Notes under the pieces: generated by a model
Databases searched by the model: none
Seen by the model: the letters and a program-made list of their open reading frames with translations, nothing else
Told to the model about the DNA's origin: nothing
Shown: one piece after another, positions 1 through 5,529 of the stretch
Numbering within the stretch: the first letter of the stretch is position 1
How the letters are laid out: the number at the start of each line of letters is the position of its first letter
Origin: Candidatus Rokuibacteriota bacterium
Lineage (GTDB): Bacteria > Methylomirabilota > Methylomirabilia > Rokubacteriales > JACOUJ01
NCBI GenBank assembly: GCA_016177865.1
Contig: JACOUJ010000382.1
Span: 1 to 5,672 of the forward strand
Direction of reading: 5' to 3'
Length of the DNA stretch: 5,672 nucleotides
Made by a program: the position numbers and the translations under genes

Positions 1-1041
1 GCCGACGCGTTTGAGGAACGGAAGCTCCCGTGCTTCGGCCCCAGCCGCAACGCGGCGCGCATCGAGTCGAGCAAGGCATTCGCCAAGGACCTCATGGCCC
101 GGCACGGAATCCCGACAGCCCACGCCCGAAGCTTTACAAATCCTGCCGACGCGACGCGCCATGCCCGATCCCTCGGTCCCCCTCTTGTGGTGAAGGCTGA
201 TGGGCTCGCCGCAGGGAAAGGGGTAACGGTGTGCCGCGACGAGGCCTCGGCGCTGGAGGCCATCGACCGGTTGATGATCAAGAAGATCTTCGGAACGGCC
301 GGGGAGACCGTGGTGATCGAAGAGTGCCTCGAGGGAGAGGAGGCGTCGTTTTTTGCCTTGACGGACGGTCGTCAAGTCCTTCCGCTTGACGCCGCCCAGG
401 ACCACAAGGCGGTCTTCGACGGTGACCGCGGGCCCAACACCGGTGGAATGGGAGCCTACTCGCCGGCGCCAATAGTTTCGGGAGCGTTGGCAGATGAGGT
501 GATGGAGAAGATCGTGAACCCCACAGTCAGGGCCCTCGCCGAGGCTGGCCACCCCTATCGCGGCGTCCTCTACGCAGGCCTCATGCTTACGGCGAACGGG
601 CCGAAGGCATTGGAGTTCAATGCGAGATTCGGTGATCCCGAGACCCAGCCCCTCCTCCTTCGCATCGAAGACGATCTGCTTCCGCTCCTGCACGCCACTG
701 CCACCGGAGATTCGCTTTCGAAGTCCGTTCGCTTTAGCCGGAAGGCGGCTGTCTGCGTGGTCCTGGCTTCGGGCGGCTACCCCGGAGAATACGCCACCGG
801 CAAGCCCATCAGCGGGATTGAGACGGCTCAGGCCATTCCAGGCGTGGTGGTCTTCCACGCGGGGACGACGATGAGAGACGGTCGGCTCCTGACGGCCGGC
901 GGCCGTGTCCTCGGCGTCACCGCCCTCGGGAGAACGATCGGGGACGCGATCGGGCGGGCGTACGAGGCGGTCTCGAAGATTCACTTCGAGGGGATGCACT
1001 ACCGGAGTGACATTGGGCGCAGGGCGATCGAGGAGGTGTAA
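1..1041 (+). CDS. purD: Phosphoribosylamine-glycine ligase (GAR synthetase), 5'-truncated by the window edge
   Basis: PurD joins 5-phosphoribosylamine to glycine using ATP to make GAR, the second step of de novo purine synthesis, in the cytosol. The frame is open from base 1, so the gene begins upstream; the ATG at 94 is internal (Met of DLMARHGIPTA). Visible family landmarks are CFGPS near bases 31-45, the SKAFAKDLMARHGIPTA segment, the ATP-grasp glycine-rich ADGLAAGKG (196-222), GPNTGGMGAYSP (430-465), and the metal/ATP-binding RFGDPETQP (625-651). The C-terminal domain is complete and ends in the usual SDIGRRAI-type tail. There are 346 residues here; comparison with the ~429-residue E. coli protein suggests about 80 N-terminal residues are missing. 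It ends in TAA immediately before the purE start, so the two are almost certainly co-transcribed. No frameshift or loss of a core residue is seen. Confidence 0.97.
   Translation, partial: ADAFEERKLPCFGPSRNAARIESSKAFAKDLMARHGIPTAHARSFTNPADATRHARSLGPPLVVKADGLAAGKGVTVCRDEASALEAIDRLMIKKIFGTAGETVVIEECLEGEEASFFALTDGRQVLPLDAAQDHKAVFDGDRGPNTGGMGAYSPAPIVSGALADEVMEKIVNPTVRALAEAGHPYRGVLYAGLMLTANGPKALEFNARFGDPETQPLLLRIEDDLLPLLHATATGDSLSKSVRFSRKAAVCVVLASGGYPGEYATGKPISGIETAQAIPGVVVFHAGTTMRDGRLLTAGGRVLGVTALGRTIGDAIGRAYEAVSKIHFEGMHYRSDIGRRAIEEV
1031..1038 (+). promoter_or_regulatory. Strong Shine-Dalgarno for purE inside the purD 3' end
   Basis: AGGAGGTG lies within the last codons of purD and ends 4 nt before the GTG at 1042. 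It is the best ribosome-binding site in the purD-to-mobA region and decides the purE start. The following three genes have no comparable site and probably depend on coupled re-initiation. Confidence 0.8.
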
Positions 1042-1551
1042 GTGGCAAAGCCAAACCGGGTCCAGGTGGGGATCGTCATGGGGAGCGACTCTGATCTCGA
1101 GGTGCTTCAGGAGGCGGGGAACGTGTTGAAGGAGCTCAAGATCCCCTACGAGATGGTCGTAGCATCGGCCCATCGGAGCCCGGAGCGGACGCGACGATAT
1201 GCCCAGGCCGCGGAAGGGCGGGGCATCCGGGTCCTCATTGCGGGAGCCGGCGGAGCTGCAGCGCTCCCTGGCTTTCTTGCCTCGGAGTGCGCGCTGCCGA
1301 CCATCGGGGTCCCCATCAACTCGACGCCACTTAACGGTCTCGACTCCCTCCTCTCGATGGCCCAGATGCCAAAGGGAGTCCCGGTCGCGACCATGGCCGT
1401 CGGGAAGGCCGGGGCAGGCAACGCCGGTCTCCTCGCGGCCGAGATCCTGAGTCTCAGCGATGCCGCCCTGCGCCGGCGCCTTCTGGCGTACCGGAAGCGG
1501 ATGGCGAAGGACGTTGAGGAACGCTCCCGTCGCCTCCCTCGAACGAAGTGA
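1042..1551 (+). CDS. purE: Class I PurE, N5-carboxyaminoimidazole ribonucleotide mutase
   Basis: PurE makes CAIR in purine synthesis. The class I enzyme rearranges N5-CAIR supplied by PurK; no purK is in the window. The 169 residues match the usual class I length. Motifs are GIVMGSDSD (10-18), the catalytic-histidine segment SAHRSP (42-47, His44 equivalent to E. coli His45), GAGGAA (68-73), GVPINSTPLNGLDSL, QMPKGVPVATMAVGKAGAGNA and a helical C-terminal tail. The start is GTG, directly after the purD stop and behind a strong AGGAGGTG site. One oddity: the normally conserved histidine of the GGAAHLPG loop (E. coli His75) is alanine here (Ala74, codon GCG at 1261-1263). The rest of the active site looks intact, so I still call a functional class I enzyme. 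The last bases overlap the next start (GTGA). Confidence 0.95.
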   Translation: MAKPNRVQVGIVMGSDSDLEVLQEAGNVLKELKIPYEMVVASAHRSPERTRRYAQAAEGRGIRVLIAGAGGAAALPGFLASECALPTIGVPINSTPLNGLDSLLSMAQMPKGVPVATMAVGKAGAGNAGLLAAEILSLSDAALRRRLLAYRKRMAKDVEERSRRLPRTK

Positions 1552-2174
1552 TCACCCGGACATTGACGGTTGACCCACACGCTCCCCAACTCTCGGTCCT
1601 TCACGAGGCGATCAGTCTCCTCTGGAGGGGGCGCCTCGTGGCCTTTCCGACAGAGACCTTTTACGGCCTTGGGGCCCACGCCCTGGACGCTGAGGCCGTG
1701 GAACGGGTCTTCGCCGCCAAGGGGCGGCCACCCGAGAAGCCACTCATCGTCCTCGTCGAGGCCGCGGCGATGGCCGAACGCCTGAGCCGTGGGATTTCCC
1801 CAAGGGCCCGCGAGTTGATGGCCCGCTATTGGCCGGGTCCGCTCACACTCGTCCTTCCTGCGGCCGATGACCTTCCGCCGCCGGTGACGGGTGGAACCGG
1901 GACCGTGAGTGTCAGAGTCCCGGGCCATCCTCTTGCGCTTGCGCTGGTCCGCGCTGCCGGCATCCCCATCACGGCCCCGAGCGCTAACCTGAGCGGCGCA
2001 GACCCTCCCACGACCGCAGAGGAGGTCCGTGCCGGGCTCGGCGGGCGGATTGACCTCATCCTCGATGGCGGCCCCACCGCGGGCGGCCTCGCCTCTACCA
2101 TCCTCGATGTCACCACGGAGCCCCCCCGCGTCTTGAGAGCGGGGGCCCTCGCGGTTCTGGACCTTGCGCTGTGA
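1548..2174 (+). CDS. tsaC: L-threonylcarbamoyladenylate synthase (TsaC/Sua5/YrdC family)
   Basis: This enzyme uses threonine, bicarbonate and ATP to make threonylcarbamoyl-AMP, the donor for t6A at position 37 of ANN-decoding tRNAs. The carbamoyl group is transferred later by TsaB/TsaD/TsaE, none of which is in the window. The 208 residues are essentially one YrdC domain: FPTETFYGLGAHA (33-45), the nucleotide-binding KGRP (58-61) followed by KPLIVLV, WPGPLTLVL (95-103), VRVPGHP (122-128) and APSANLSG (143-150). The KxR and SxN positions typical of the family are present. There is no C-terminal Sua5 domain, so this is the short TsaC-like form. The start is a GTG at 1548 overlapping the purE TGA, with no convincing Shine-Dalgarno, which points to translational coupling. 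The family also contains HypF-type YrdC domains, but those are fused to other domains. Confidence 0.94.
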   Translation: MITRTLTVDPHAPQLSVLHEAISLLWRGRLVAFPTETFYGLGAHALDAEAVERVFAAKGRPPEKPLIVLVEAAAMAERLSRGISPRARELMARYWPGPLTLVLPAADDLPPPVTGGTGTVSVRVPGHPLALALVRAAGIPITAPSANLSGADPPTTAEEVRAGLGGRIDLILDGGPTAGGLASTILDVTTEPPRVLRAGALAVLDLAL

Positions 2175-2776
2175 CGGGTGTGATTCTTGCGGGCGGCAAA
2201 AGCCGGCGGATGGGGGGAGAGCCCAAAGCGCTCATTCCGCTCGGGGGAAAGACCATCATTCAGAGGGTCGCGGAACGAGTGACATCAGTTTTACCTGACA
2301 GCTTGATCGTCACGAATACACCGGAACTTTACGCGTTCCTGGGCCTCCCCATGATTCCTGACGTGTTTCCGGACCACGGCTCTCTCGGAGGGATCTACTC
2401 CGGCCTGCGCGCCGCGTCGGGGGACGCGGCCTTCGCCGCGGCCTGCGACATGCCCTTCCTTCACCCAGGCCTGATCCGCGCCATCGTTGAGCGAGCCGGG
2501 GACGGCGACGTCGTGATCCCGAATGCCTGCGGCGAGCTTCAGACGCTCCATGCCCTCTACAGTAAGCGCTGTCTCGCCCCCATGGAAACTCTCCTCCGAT
2601 CTCAGCGCTTCAAGATCACCGCCTTCTTCCCAGAGGTGAAAGTCGTAGAACTGAGCGAAGCAGAGGTGGCGCGTTTTCAGGCCCCGGAACTCTGCTTCAT
2701 GAATGTCAACACACCGGAGGAGCTGGAGAGGGGGCTTCAACTCCTCCGCAAGCTGGACGGGATCGAAGAAACGTGA
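2171..2776 (+). CDS. mobA: Molybdenum cofactor guanylyltransferase
   Basis: MobA transfers GMP from GTP to molybdopterin-bound molybdenum, giving the guanine dinucleotide form of the cofactor used by DMSO-reductase-family enzymes. The 201 residues match the family length (E. coli about 194). The N-terminal nucleotide-binding signature is VILAGGKSRRMGGEPKAL (4-21); next come DVFPDHGSLGGIYSGL (64-79), the metal-binding AACDMPFL (90-97, Asp93) and a GELQTLHALY segment (121-130) matching the family's EPLHALY-type motif. The C-terminal NVNTPEEL (178-185) corresponds to the family NxNTPxDL. It begins at a GTG overlapping the tsaC TGA. Related nucleotidyltransferases (MocA, CofC, IspD) share the fold, but the combination of LAGGxSxRMG and NxNTPEEL favours MobA. 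Its presence suggests the organism makes molybdo- or tungsto-enzymes. Confidence 0.9.
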   Translation: MTGVILAGGKSRRMGGEPKALIPLGGKTIIQRVAERVTSVLPDSLIVTNTPELYAFLGLPMIPDVFPDHGSLGGIYSGLRAASGDAAFAAACDMPFLHPGLIRAIVERAGDGDVVIPNACGELQTLHALYSKRCLAPMETLLRSQRFKITAFFPEVKVVELSEAEVARFQAPELCFMNVNTPEELERGLQLLRKLDGIEET

Positions 2777-3597
2777 GGCGTGGAATAGGTATCCATCCGA
2801 CGGAGGTCCCGCGGCTCACCTCCCTACTGCAGCTGAACGAATTGCCCGCGTCTCTGCGAGACCCCCTCTATGCCCGCCTCATCCCCCCCTTGCTTTTCAC
2901 AGAACTCGGATTGAATCCGGTGACGCTCGATGGACCTCAGGACGGGGCGTCCATCCGGATCGTGGCCCCGGAAGGGAAACCGTGGGCGCGAGTGGAGCTG
3001 TGGCGTCACCGCGATGACCGGGACCCGCTCTTCCTCCTCGACGTCGAGATGACGCTCTTCGGAGTCTTGGAACTGACGTTCGTCCAGATCTGCGACCCGG
3101 CGAGCGAGCGCTTCGCGATTGATTGGGACGCAGAGGGACGCGATACCCTCTTTGGCACTGCCACCCGAAACCTTCTCGAGGAGGATCGGGCCATGGCTGC
3201 CGGCCTCGCCCCCGGCCAGGTGCGGCAGGGACGGAGACTTCTCGGGAAGGTGCTCGAGGCGGTGGAGGAGTTCTCTCGGCTCCTGGGGAAAGACGTCTAC
3301 CTTATCGAGCCGCTCTTCTACCACTCGGCGATCGTCTACGAACGTCACGGCCTCGGCTACCTCCTGGGGCGTGAAAAGATGGAAGAGATTCACAAAGAAT
3401 TTCAGCCGGGCGGACGATTTGACCGCCGGCTGGATGGGTCGACGCCGTTCAGGATGCGCGAAGCCGGGCGAACCGTCCGAGGACGGAGCTGGGCGATCCA
3501 CGATGGCATTCTCGGAGAGCCGTGGGGCGGAATCAAGATGTATCGTGTGGTGGGACGGAAGGCGGAAGTGGATACGTTCCCTGGCGGGGCGTATTAA
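2773..3597 (+). CDS. Uncharacterised 274-residue soluble protein, last gene of the pur-mob operon
   Basis: I do not recognise this protein. It starts at a GTG overlapping the mobA TGA, so it is probably translationally coupled and real; codon use matches its neighbours. No signal peptide or membrane segment is visible. An N-terminal part contains LRDPLYARLIPPLLFTELGL (28-47). A beta-rich middle (about 71-118) contains the alternating hydrophobic stretch DVEMTLFGVLELTFVQIC, which may be a strand pair. A charged helix follows (about 139-172), then YLIEPLFYHSAIVYERHGLG (176-195) and a helix with REKMEEIHKEF. The tail is rich in aromatic and Gly residues and includes WAIHDGILGEPWGGIKMY (240-257). 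The IVYERHGLGYLLGREKM stretch is faintly like the end of a GNAT acetyltransferase (YExxGF), but no acetyl-CoA P-loop is evident and I would not assign that family. The TAA stop is also the outer edge of the downstream inverted repeat. Confidence 0.85.
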   Translation: MRRGIGIHPTEVPRLTSLLQLNELPASLRDPLYARLIPPLLFTELGLNPVTLDGPQDGASIRIVAPEGKPWARVELWRHRDDRDPLFLLDVEMTLFGVLELTFVQICDPASERFAIDWDAEGRDTLFGTATRNLLEEDRAMAAGLAPGQVRQGRRLLGKVLEAVEEFSRLLGKDVYLIEPLFYHSAIVYERHGLGYLLGREKMEEIHKEFQPGGRFDRRLDGSTPFRMREAGRTVRGRSWAIHDGILGEPWGGIKMYRVVGRKAEVDTFPGGAY

Positions 3598-3631
3598 CAG
3601 GCTGATGAAAAAGGCCCATCTGCGGCGAAGG

Positions 3632-3704
3632 CTTTCCTCGGAGGGGGCCTCGACGGCCCCCTTCCGAACCTCCCCCGAGAAAGTTGCGCCGGCGAAGCCG
3701 GCGC
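3632..3704 (+). other. Hairpin cluster in the core of the intergenic element
   Basis: Two perfect stems are visible. GGGGGCC (3643-3649) pairs with GGCCCCC (3655-3661) across a TCGAC loop. GCGCCGGC (3686-3693) pairs with GCCGGCGC (3697-3704) across a GAA loop. The first stem is flanked by a further imperfect pair, CTTTCCTCGG (3632-3641) with CCGAGAAAG (3675-3683). There is no T-run directly after either stem, so these are not typical intrinsic terminators. They may attenuate transcription or stabilise the upstream mRNA end. Confidence 0.6.
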
Positions 3705-3765
3705 TCGAACCGCCGCCTTGCATCTGGACCTTTTTGATCAGCCTGCACTCGGAACAGCGTTTTTC

Positions 3766-3769
3766 AGGA
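3766..3769 (+). promoter_or_regulatory. Shine-Dalgarno supporting the ATG at 3778
   Basis: AGGA sits 8 nt before the ATG at 3778, which is the main reason for preferring this start over the in-frame TTG at 3718. It lies within a perfect 10-bp palindrome, CAGGATCCTG (3765-3774), in the right end of the repeat element. The ribosome-binding site of this gene therefore seems to be supplied by the element. Confidence 0.55.
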
Positions 3770-3777
3770 TCCTGTTG

Positions 3778-5385
3778 ATGCGGCGGCCCGATCAGGCCGT
3801 GACGATTCCTGACGTTTTGGCCCACCAGGCAGAACTGCTTGGGGACAAGCCGTGCGTCTCCCTCTACGGCGAGATCGTCACCTACCGAGCCCTCTGGGAG
3901 CGAAGCCTCCGCTCCGCCGCGCAGCTCGCCCGGGTCGGAATTCAGGCCGACGACAAGGTCGCGATCCTCCTCCCGACCTCGATCGAGTTTTACGACTGCT
4001 TCTATGGCCTCATGGCGCTCGGGGCCGTACCGGTTCCTCTCTATCCCATCCTCGGTGTGGACGAGATGGCCGCCCTCCTCGCCGACGCAGAGGCCAAGGC
4101 CATCATTACCGTTGATTGGTTTCTCGAGAACGTCCAAAAGGCGCAGACCCGCTGTCCGACGCTCAGCCGCATCATCTCTCCGTATGATCTCGGCGGCGCG
4201 GCTCCACCGGCGTCGCTTCCGCGGCTCGCTGGCGATCGCGTGGCGTTGATCCAATACACCTCGGGGAGTACCGGCCAGCCTAAGGGCGTGGTCCTGACCC
4301 ACGCGAACCTTCTGGCTAACATCCGGACCTTTGTCGCCTTCACGTTGGCCAGCCAGCAAGAGATCGTGGTCAGTTGGCTTCCGCTCTATCACGACATGGG
4401 CCTCATCGGGCTCGGGATGGGCACCCTGTATGCCGGGGTGACCGTCATCCTCCTCCCGCCGGACCTCCGAGACCCACGCCCCTGGCTCGAGGCGATGCAG
4501 CAGCACCGCGCCACCGTCACGGCCTCGCCGGATTTTGGCTACCGCAACAGCCTCCGGCACATCTCTCCTTCGGAGACGTTCGATCTTCGAAGTCTCGGAA
4601 TGGCCTTCACCGGGGCCGAGCCGATCCGGCTTTCGACGGTCCAGGCGTTTGAGGCCCGCTTCGGGCTCAAGGATGTAACCTGCCCCTGCTATGGTCTCGC
4701 CGAGGCGACGCTTGCCGTCAGCATCATGCGGCCCGGATCACCCTTGCGACTCGATGGCCCCGGGCGATTCATCTCGGTCGGGCGCCCCTTACCCGGGATC
4801 GAGGTGCGGATTGCAGGGGCCCGGGAGCCGGGAGAAGAAGGCGAGATCCTGGTCAAGAGCCCCGGAGTCATGCGTGGCTACTATCGAAACCCCGACGCCA
4901 CACGAGAGGTCCTGAAGGACGGCTGGCTTCATACGGGAGACCTGGGATTCCTCGACGCCGAGGGATACCTGTATGTTACGGGGCGGATGAAGAACTTGAT
5001 CGTCGTGGCCGGCAGAAACCTCATGCCCCGAGACTTCGAGGAACTGGTGGATCAGTTTCCCGAGGTACGCTACTCCGCGGCAGTGGGGGTGGACTCCGAG
5101 CGTTTGGGGACGCAGCGTCTCGTGGTCGTGGCCGAGGTTCGAGACGAGGCCATCCCTCGCGGAGCGGCCTCGCAACTGCTTCGGACCATCGTGGCCCGAA
5201 TCCACGAGCACCAGGGCCTCCGCCCCGGCCAGGTCCTTTTAGCCAAGAAGGGCGCCATCCCCAAGACCACGAGCGGCAAGATCCAGCATGCCCGCCTCGG
5301 TGAGCTCCTGACCTCTCCAGACTTTGCGGCACAGATCGTCTATCCGCGGCGTGACAGCAGTGGTCCACCAACGGGTCCGGGCTAA
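3778..5385 (+). CDS. Fatty-acyl-AMP ligase-like adenylate-forming enzyme, stand-alone
   Basis: This is a member of the ANL adenylating superfamily, most like fatty-acyl-AMP ligases (FAAL), which activate fatty acids with ATP and usually pass them to an acyl carrier protein. From the ATG at 3778 it has 535 residues. Motifs are the P-loop YTSGSTGQPKG (160-170), WLPLYHDMGLIG (200-211), TGAEP (278-282), YGLAEAT (305-311), HTGDLG with Asp388, GRMKNLIVVAGRN (402-414) and the C-terminal PKTTSGKIQ with the catalytic Lys501. WLPLYHDMGL and the GRN-x-x-P-R-D-F-E stretch favour FAAL over acyl-CoA ligases, although FAALs often have KDLI where this has KNLI. I cannot confirm the FAAL-specific insertion by eye. 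No carrier protein, PKS or NRPS gene is in the window, so the acceptor is unknown. A TTG start at 3718 would add 20 residues coded by the repeat element and is less likely. Confidence 0.9.
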   Translation: MRRPDQAVTIPDVLAHQAELLGDKPCVSLYGEIVTYRALWERSLRSAAQLARVGIQADDKVAILLPTSIEFYDCFYGLMALGAVPVPLYPILGVDEMAALLADAEAKAIITVDWFLENVQKAQTRCPTLSRIISPYDLGGAAPPASLPRLAGDRVALIQYTSGSTGQPKGVVLTHANLLANIRTFVAFTLASQQEIVVSWLPLYHDMGLIGLGMGTLYAGVTVILLPPDLRDPRPWLEAMQQHRATVTASPDFGYRNSLRHISPSETFDLRSLGMAFTGAEPIRLSTVQAFEARFGLKDVTCPCYGLAEATLAVSIMRPGSPLRLDGPGRFISVGRPLPGIEVRIAGAREPGEEGEILVKSPGVMRGYYRNPDATREVLKDGWLHTGDLGFLDAEGYLYVTGRMKNLIVVAGRNLMPRDFEELVDQFPEVRYSAAVGVDSERLGTQRLVVVAEVRDEAIPRGAASQLLRTIVARIHEHQGLRPGQVLLAKKGAIPKTTSGKIQHARLGELLTSPDFAAQIVYPRRDSSGPPTGPG

Positions 5386-5402
5386 CGCGAACCCGGGCGG
5401 AG

Positions 5403-5527
5403 GTGCCGCTCCAAATGACGAGCATCACAAGGCCCGAGGAAGGAGCCGACCGGAGGCGTACGCGGTTGTACGTTGAGGATCGGCGACGACTGAGAACACA
5501 GTGAGGCGACGTTAGTTGGAGCGGCAC
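5403..5527 (+). ncRNA. Putative structured RNA with a 12-bp closing helix, family not recognised
   Basis: GTGCCGCTCCAA (5403-5414) is the perfect reverse complement of 5516-5527. The helix continues inward after an A-G mismatch: TGACG (5416-5420) with CGTTA (5510-5514), then GC and TCAC (5422-5428) with GTGA and GC (5501-5507) around another A-G mismatch. An inner arm pairs GCCGACC (5445-5451) with 5477-5484 (one bulged A). It is topped by GCGTAC (5456-5461) with GTACGT (5468-5473), a GCGGTT loop and a purine-rich internal loop. G-U wobbles at 5417/5513 and 5456/5473 would be A-C mismatches on the other strand, so the + strand is favoured. It begins 18 nt after the ligase stop with no obvious promoter. 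Pairings were found by hand. It could be a leader RNA for the small ORF, or an independent or processed RNA. Confidence 0.6.
5518..5521 (+). promoter_or_regulatory. Ribosome-binding site of the small ORF, buried in the RNA closing helix
   Basis: GGAG lies 8 nt before the GTG at 5530 and is part of the 3' arm (5516-5527) that pairs perfectly with 5403-5414. In the folded state the site would be unavailable to ribosomes, so opening the helix could control translation. Sequestration is inference from the pairing. Confidence 0.45.
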
Positions 5528-5529
5528 GA

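Larger units (their letters stand above)
3594..3778 (+). repeat. MITE-like palindromic intergenic element with terminal inverted repeats
   Basis: The left arm (3594-3615) reads TTAACAGGCTGATGAAAAAG and on. The right end (3757-3778) is its imperfect reverse complement, 17 of 22 positions by my hand alignment. A second, better inverted copy lies inside: 3598-3618 versus 3725-3745, 19 of 21 positions. The right side thus carries two related ends (CTTTTTGATCAGCCTG and GTTTTTCAGGATCCTG) about 15 nt apart. The GC-rich core holds two hairpins. No transposase is encoded and no clear target-site duplication is visible. The element fills the whole interval between the TAA at 3595-3597 and the ATG at 3778. 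Arms of this CAGGCTGnTGAAAAA type resemble intergenic repeats I recall from other proteobacterial and related genomes. Calling it a non-autonomous mobile repeat is inference; a read-through structured spacer is the alternative. Confidence 0.6.

Noticed and set aside
94..1041. ATG at 94 as the purD start
   Set aside because: The same frame is open to base 1 and the upstream residues match PurD (CFGPS and SKAFAKD), so the gene starts before the window.
1146..1928. A 260-codon minus-strand open frame opposite purE and tsaC
   Set aside because: Arginine/proline/alanine-rich shadow of two well-supported + strand genes; no recognisable domain.
3686..3704. Intrinsic terminator formed by the GCGCCGGC-GAA-GCCGGCGC hairpin
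   Set aside because: The stem is strong but is followed by TCGAACCG rather than a T-run; the TTTTT at 3731 is too far away and belongs to a repeat arm.
3718..3777. TTG at 3718 as the ligase start, adding 20 residues
   Set aside because: These codons lie in the inverted-repeat element, have no good ribosome-binding site and do not look like the N terminus of the family; ATG 3778 has AGGA at 8 nt.
2824..4560. A 578-codon open frame on the minus strand spanning the unknown gene, the repeat and the ligase start
   Set aside because: The + strand encodes a protein with every ANL motif over the same bases. The antisense frame crosses two genes and the repeat and has low-complexity Arg/Glu/Gly-rich composition, as expected from GC-rich codon bias.
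5377..5396. Intrinsic terminator after the ligase (CCGGG/CCCGG)
   Set aside because: The stem is only 5 bp with a 10-nt loop and has no following T-run.
5429..5484. Bacterial SRP (4.5S) RNA, suggested by GGCCCGAGGAAGGAGCC
   Set aside because: In SRP RNA the GGAA tetraloop caps the central hairpin with a GGTCAGG/AGCAGCC frame. Here GGAA is in the 5' third, the apical loop is GCGGTT, and the symmetric-loop sequences are missing.
5485..5505. TPP riboswitch, suggested by CTGAGA
   Set aside because: The other conserved thi-box segments are absent and the downstream gene is not a thiamine gene.
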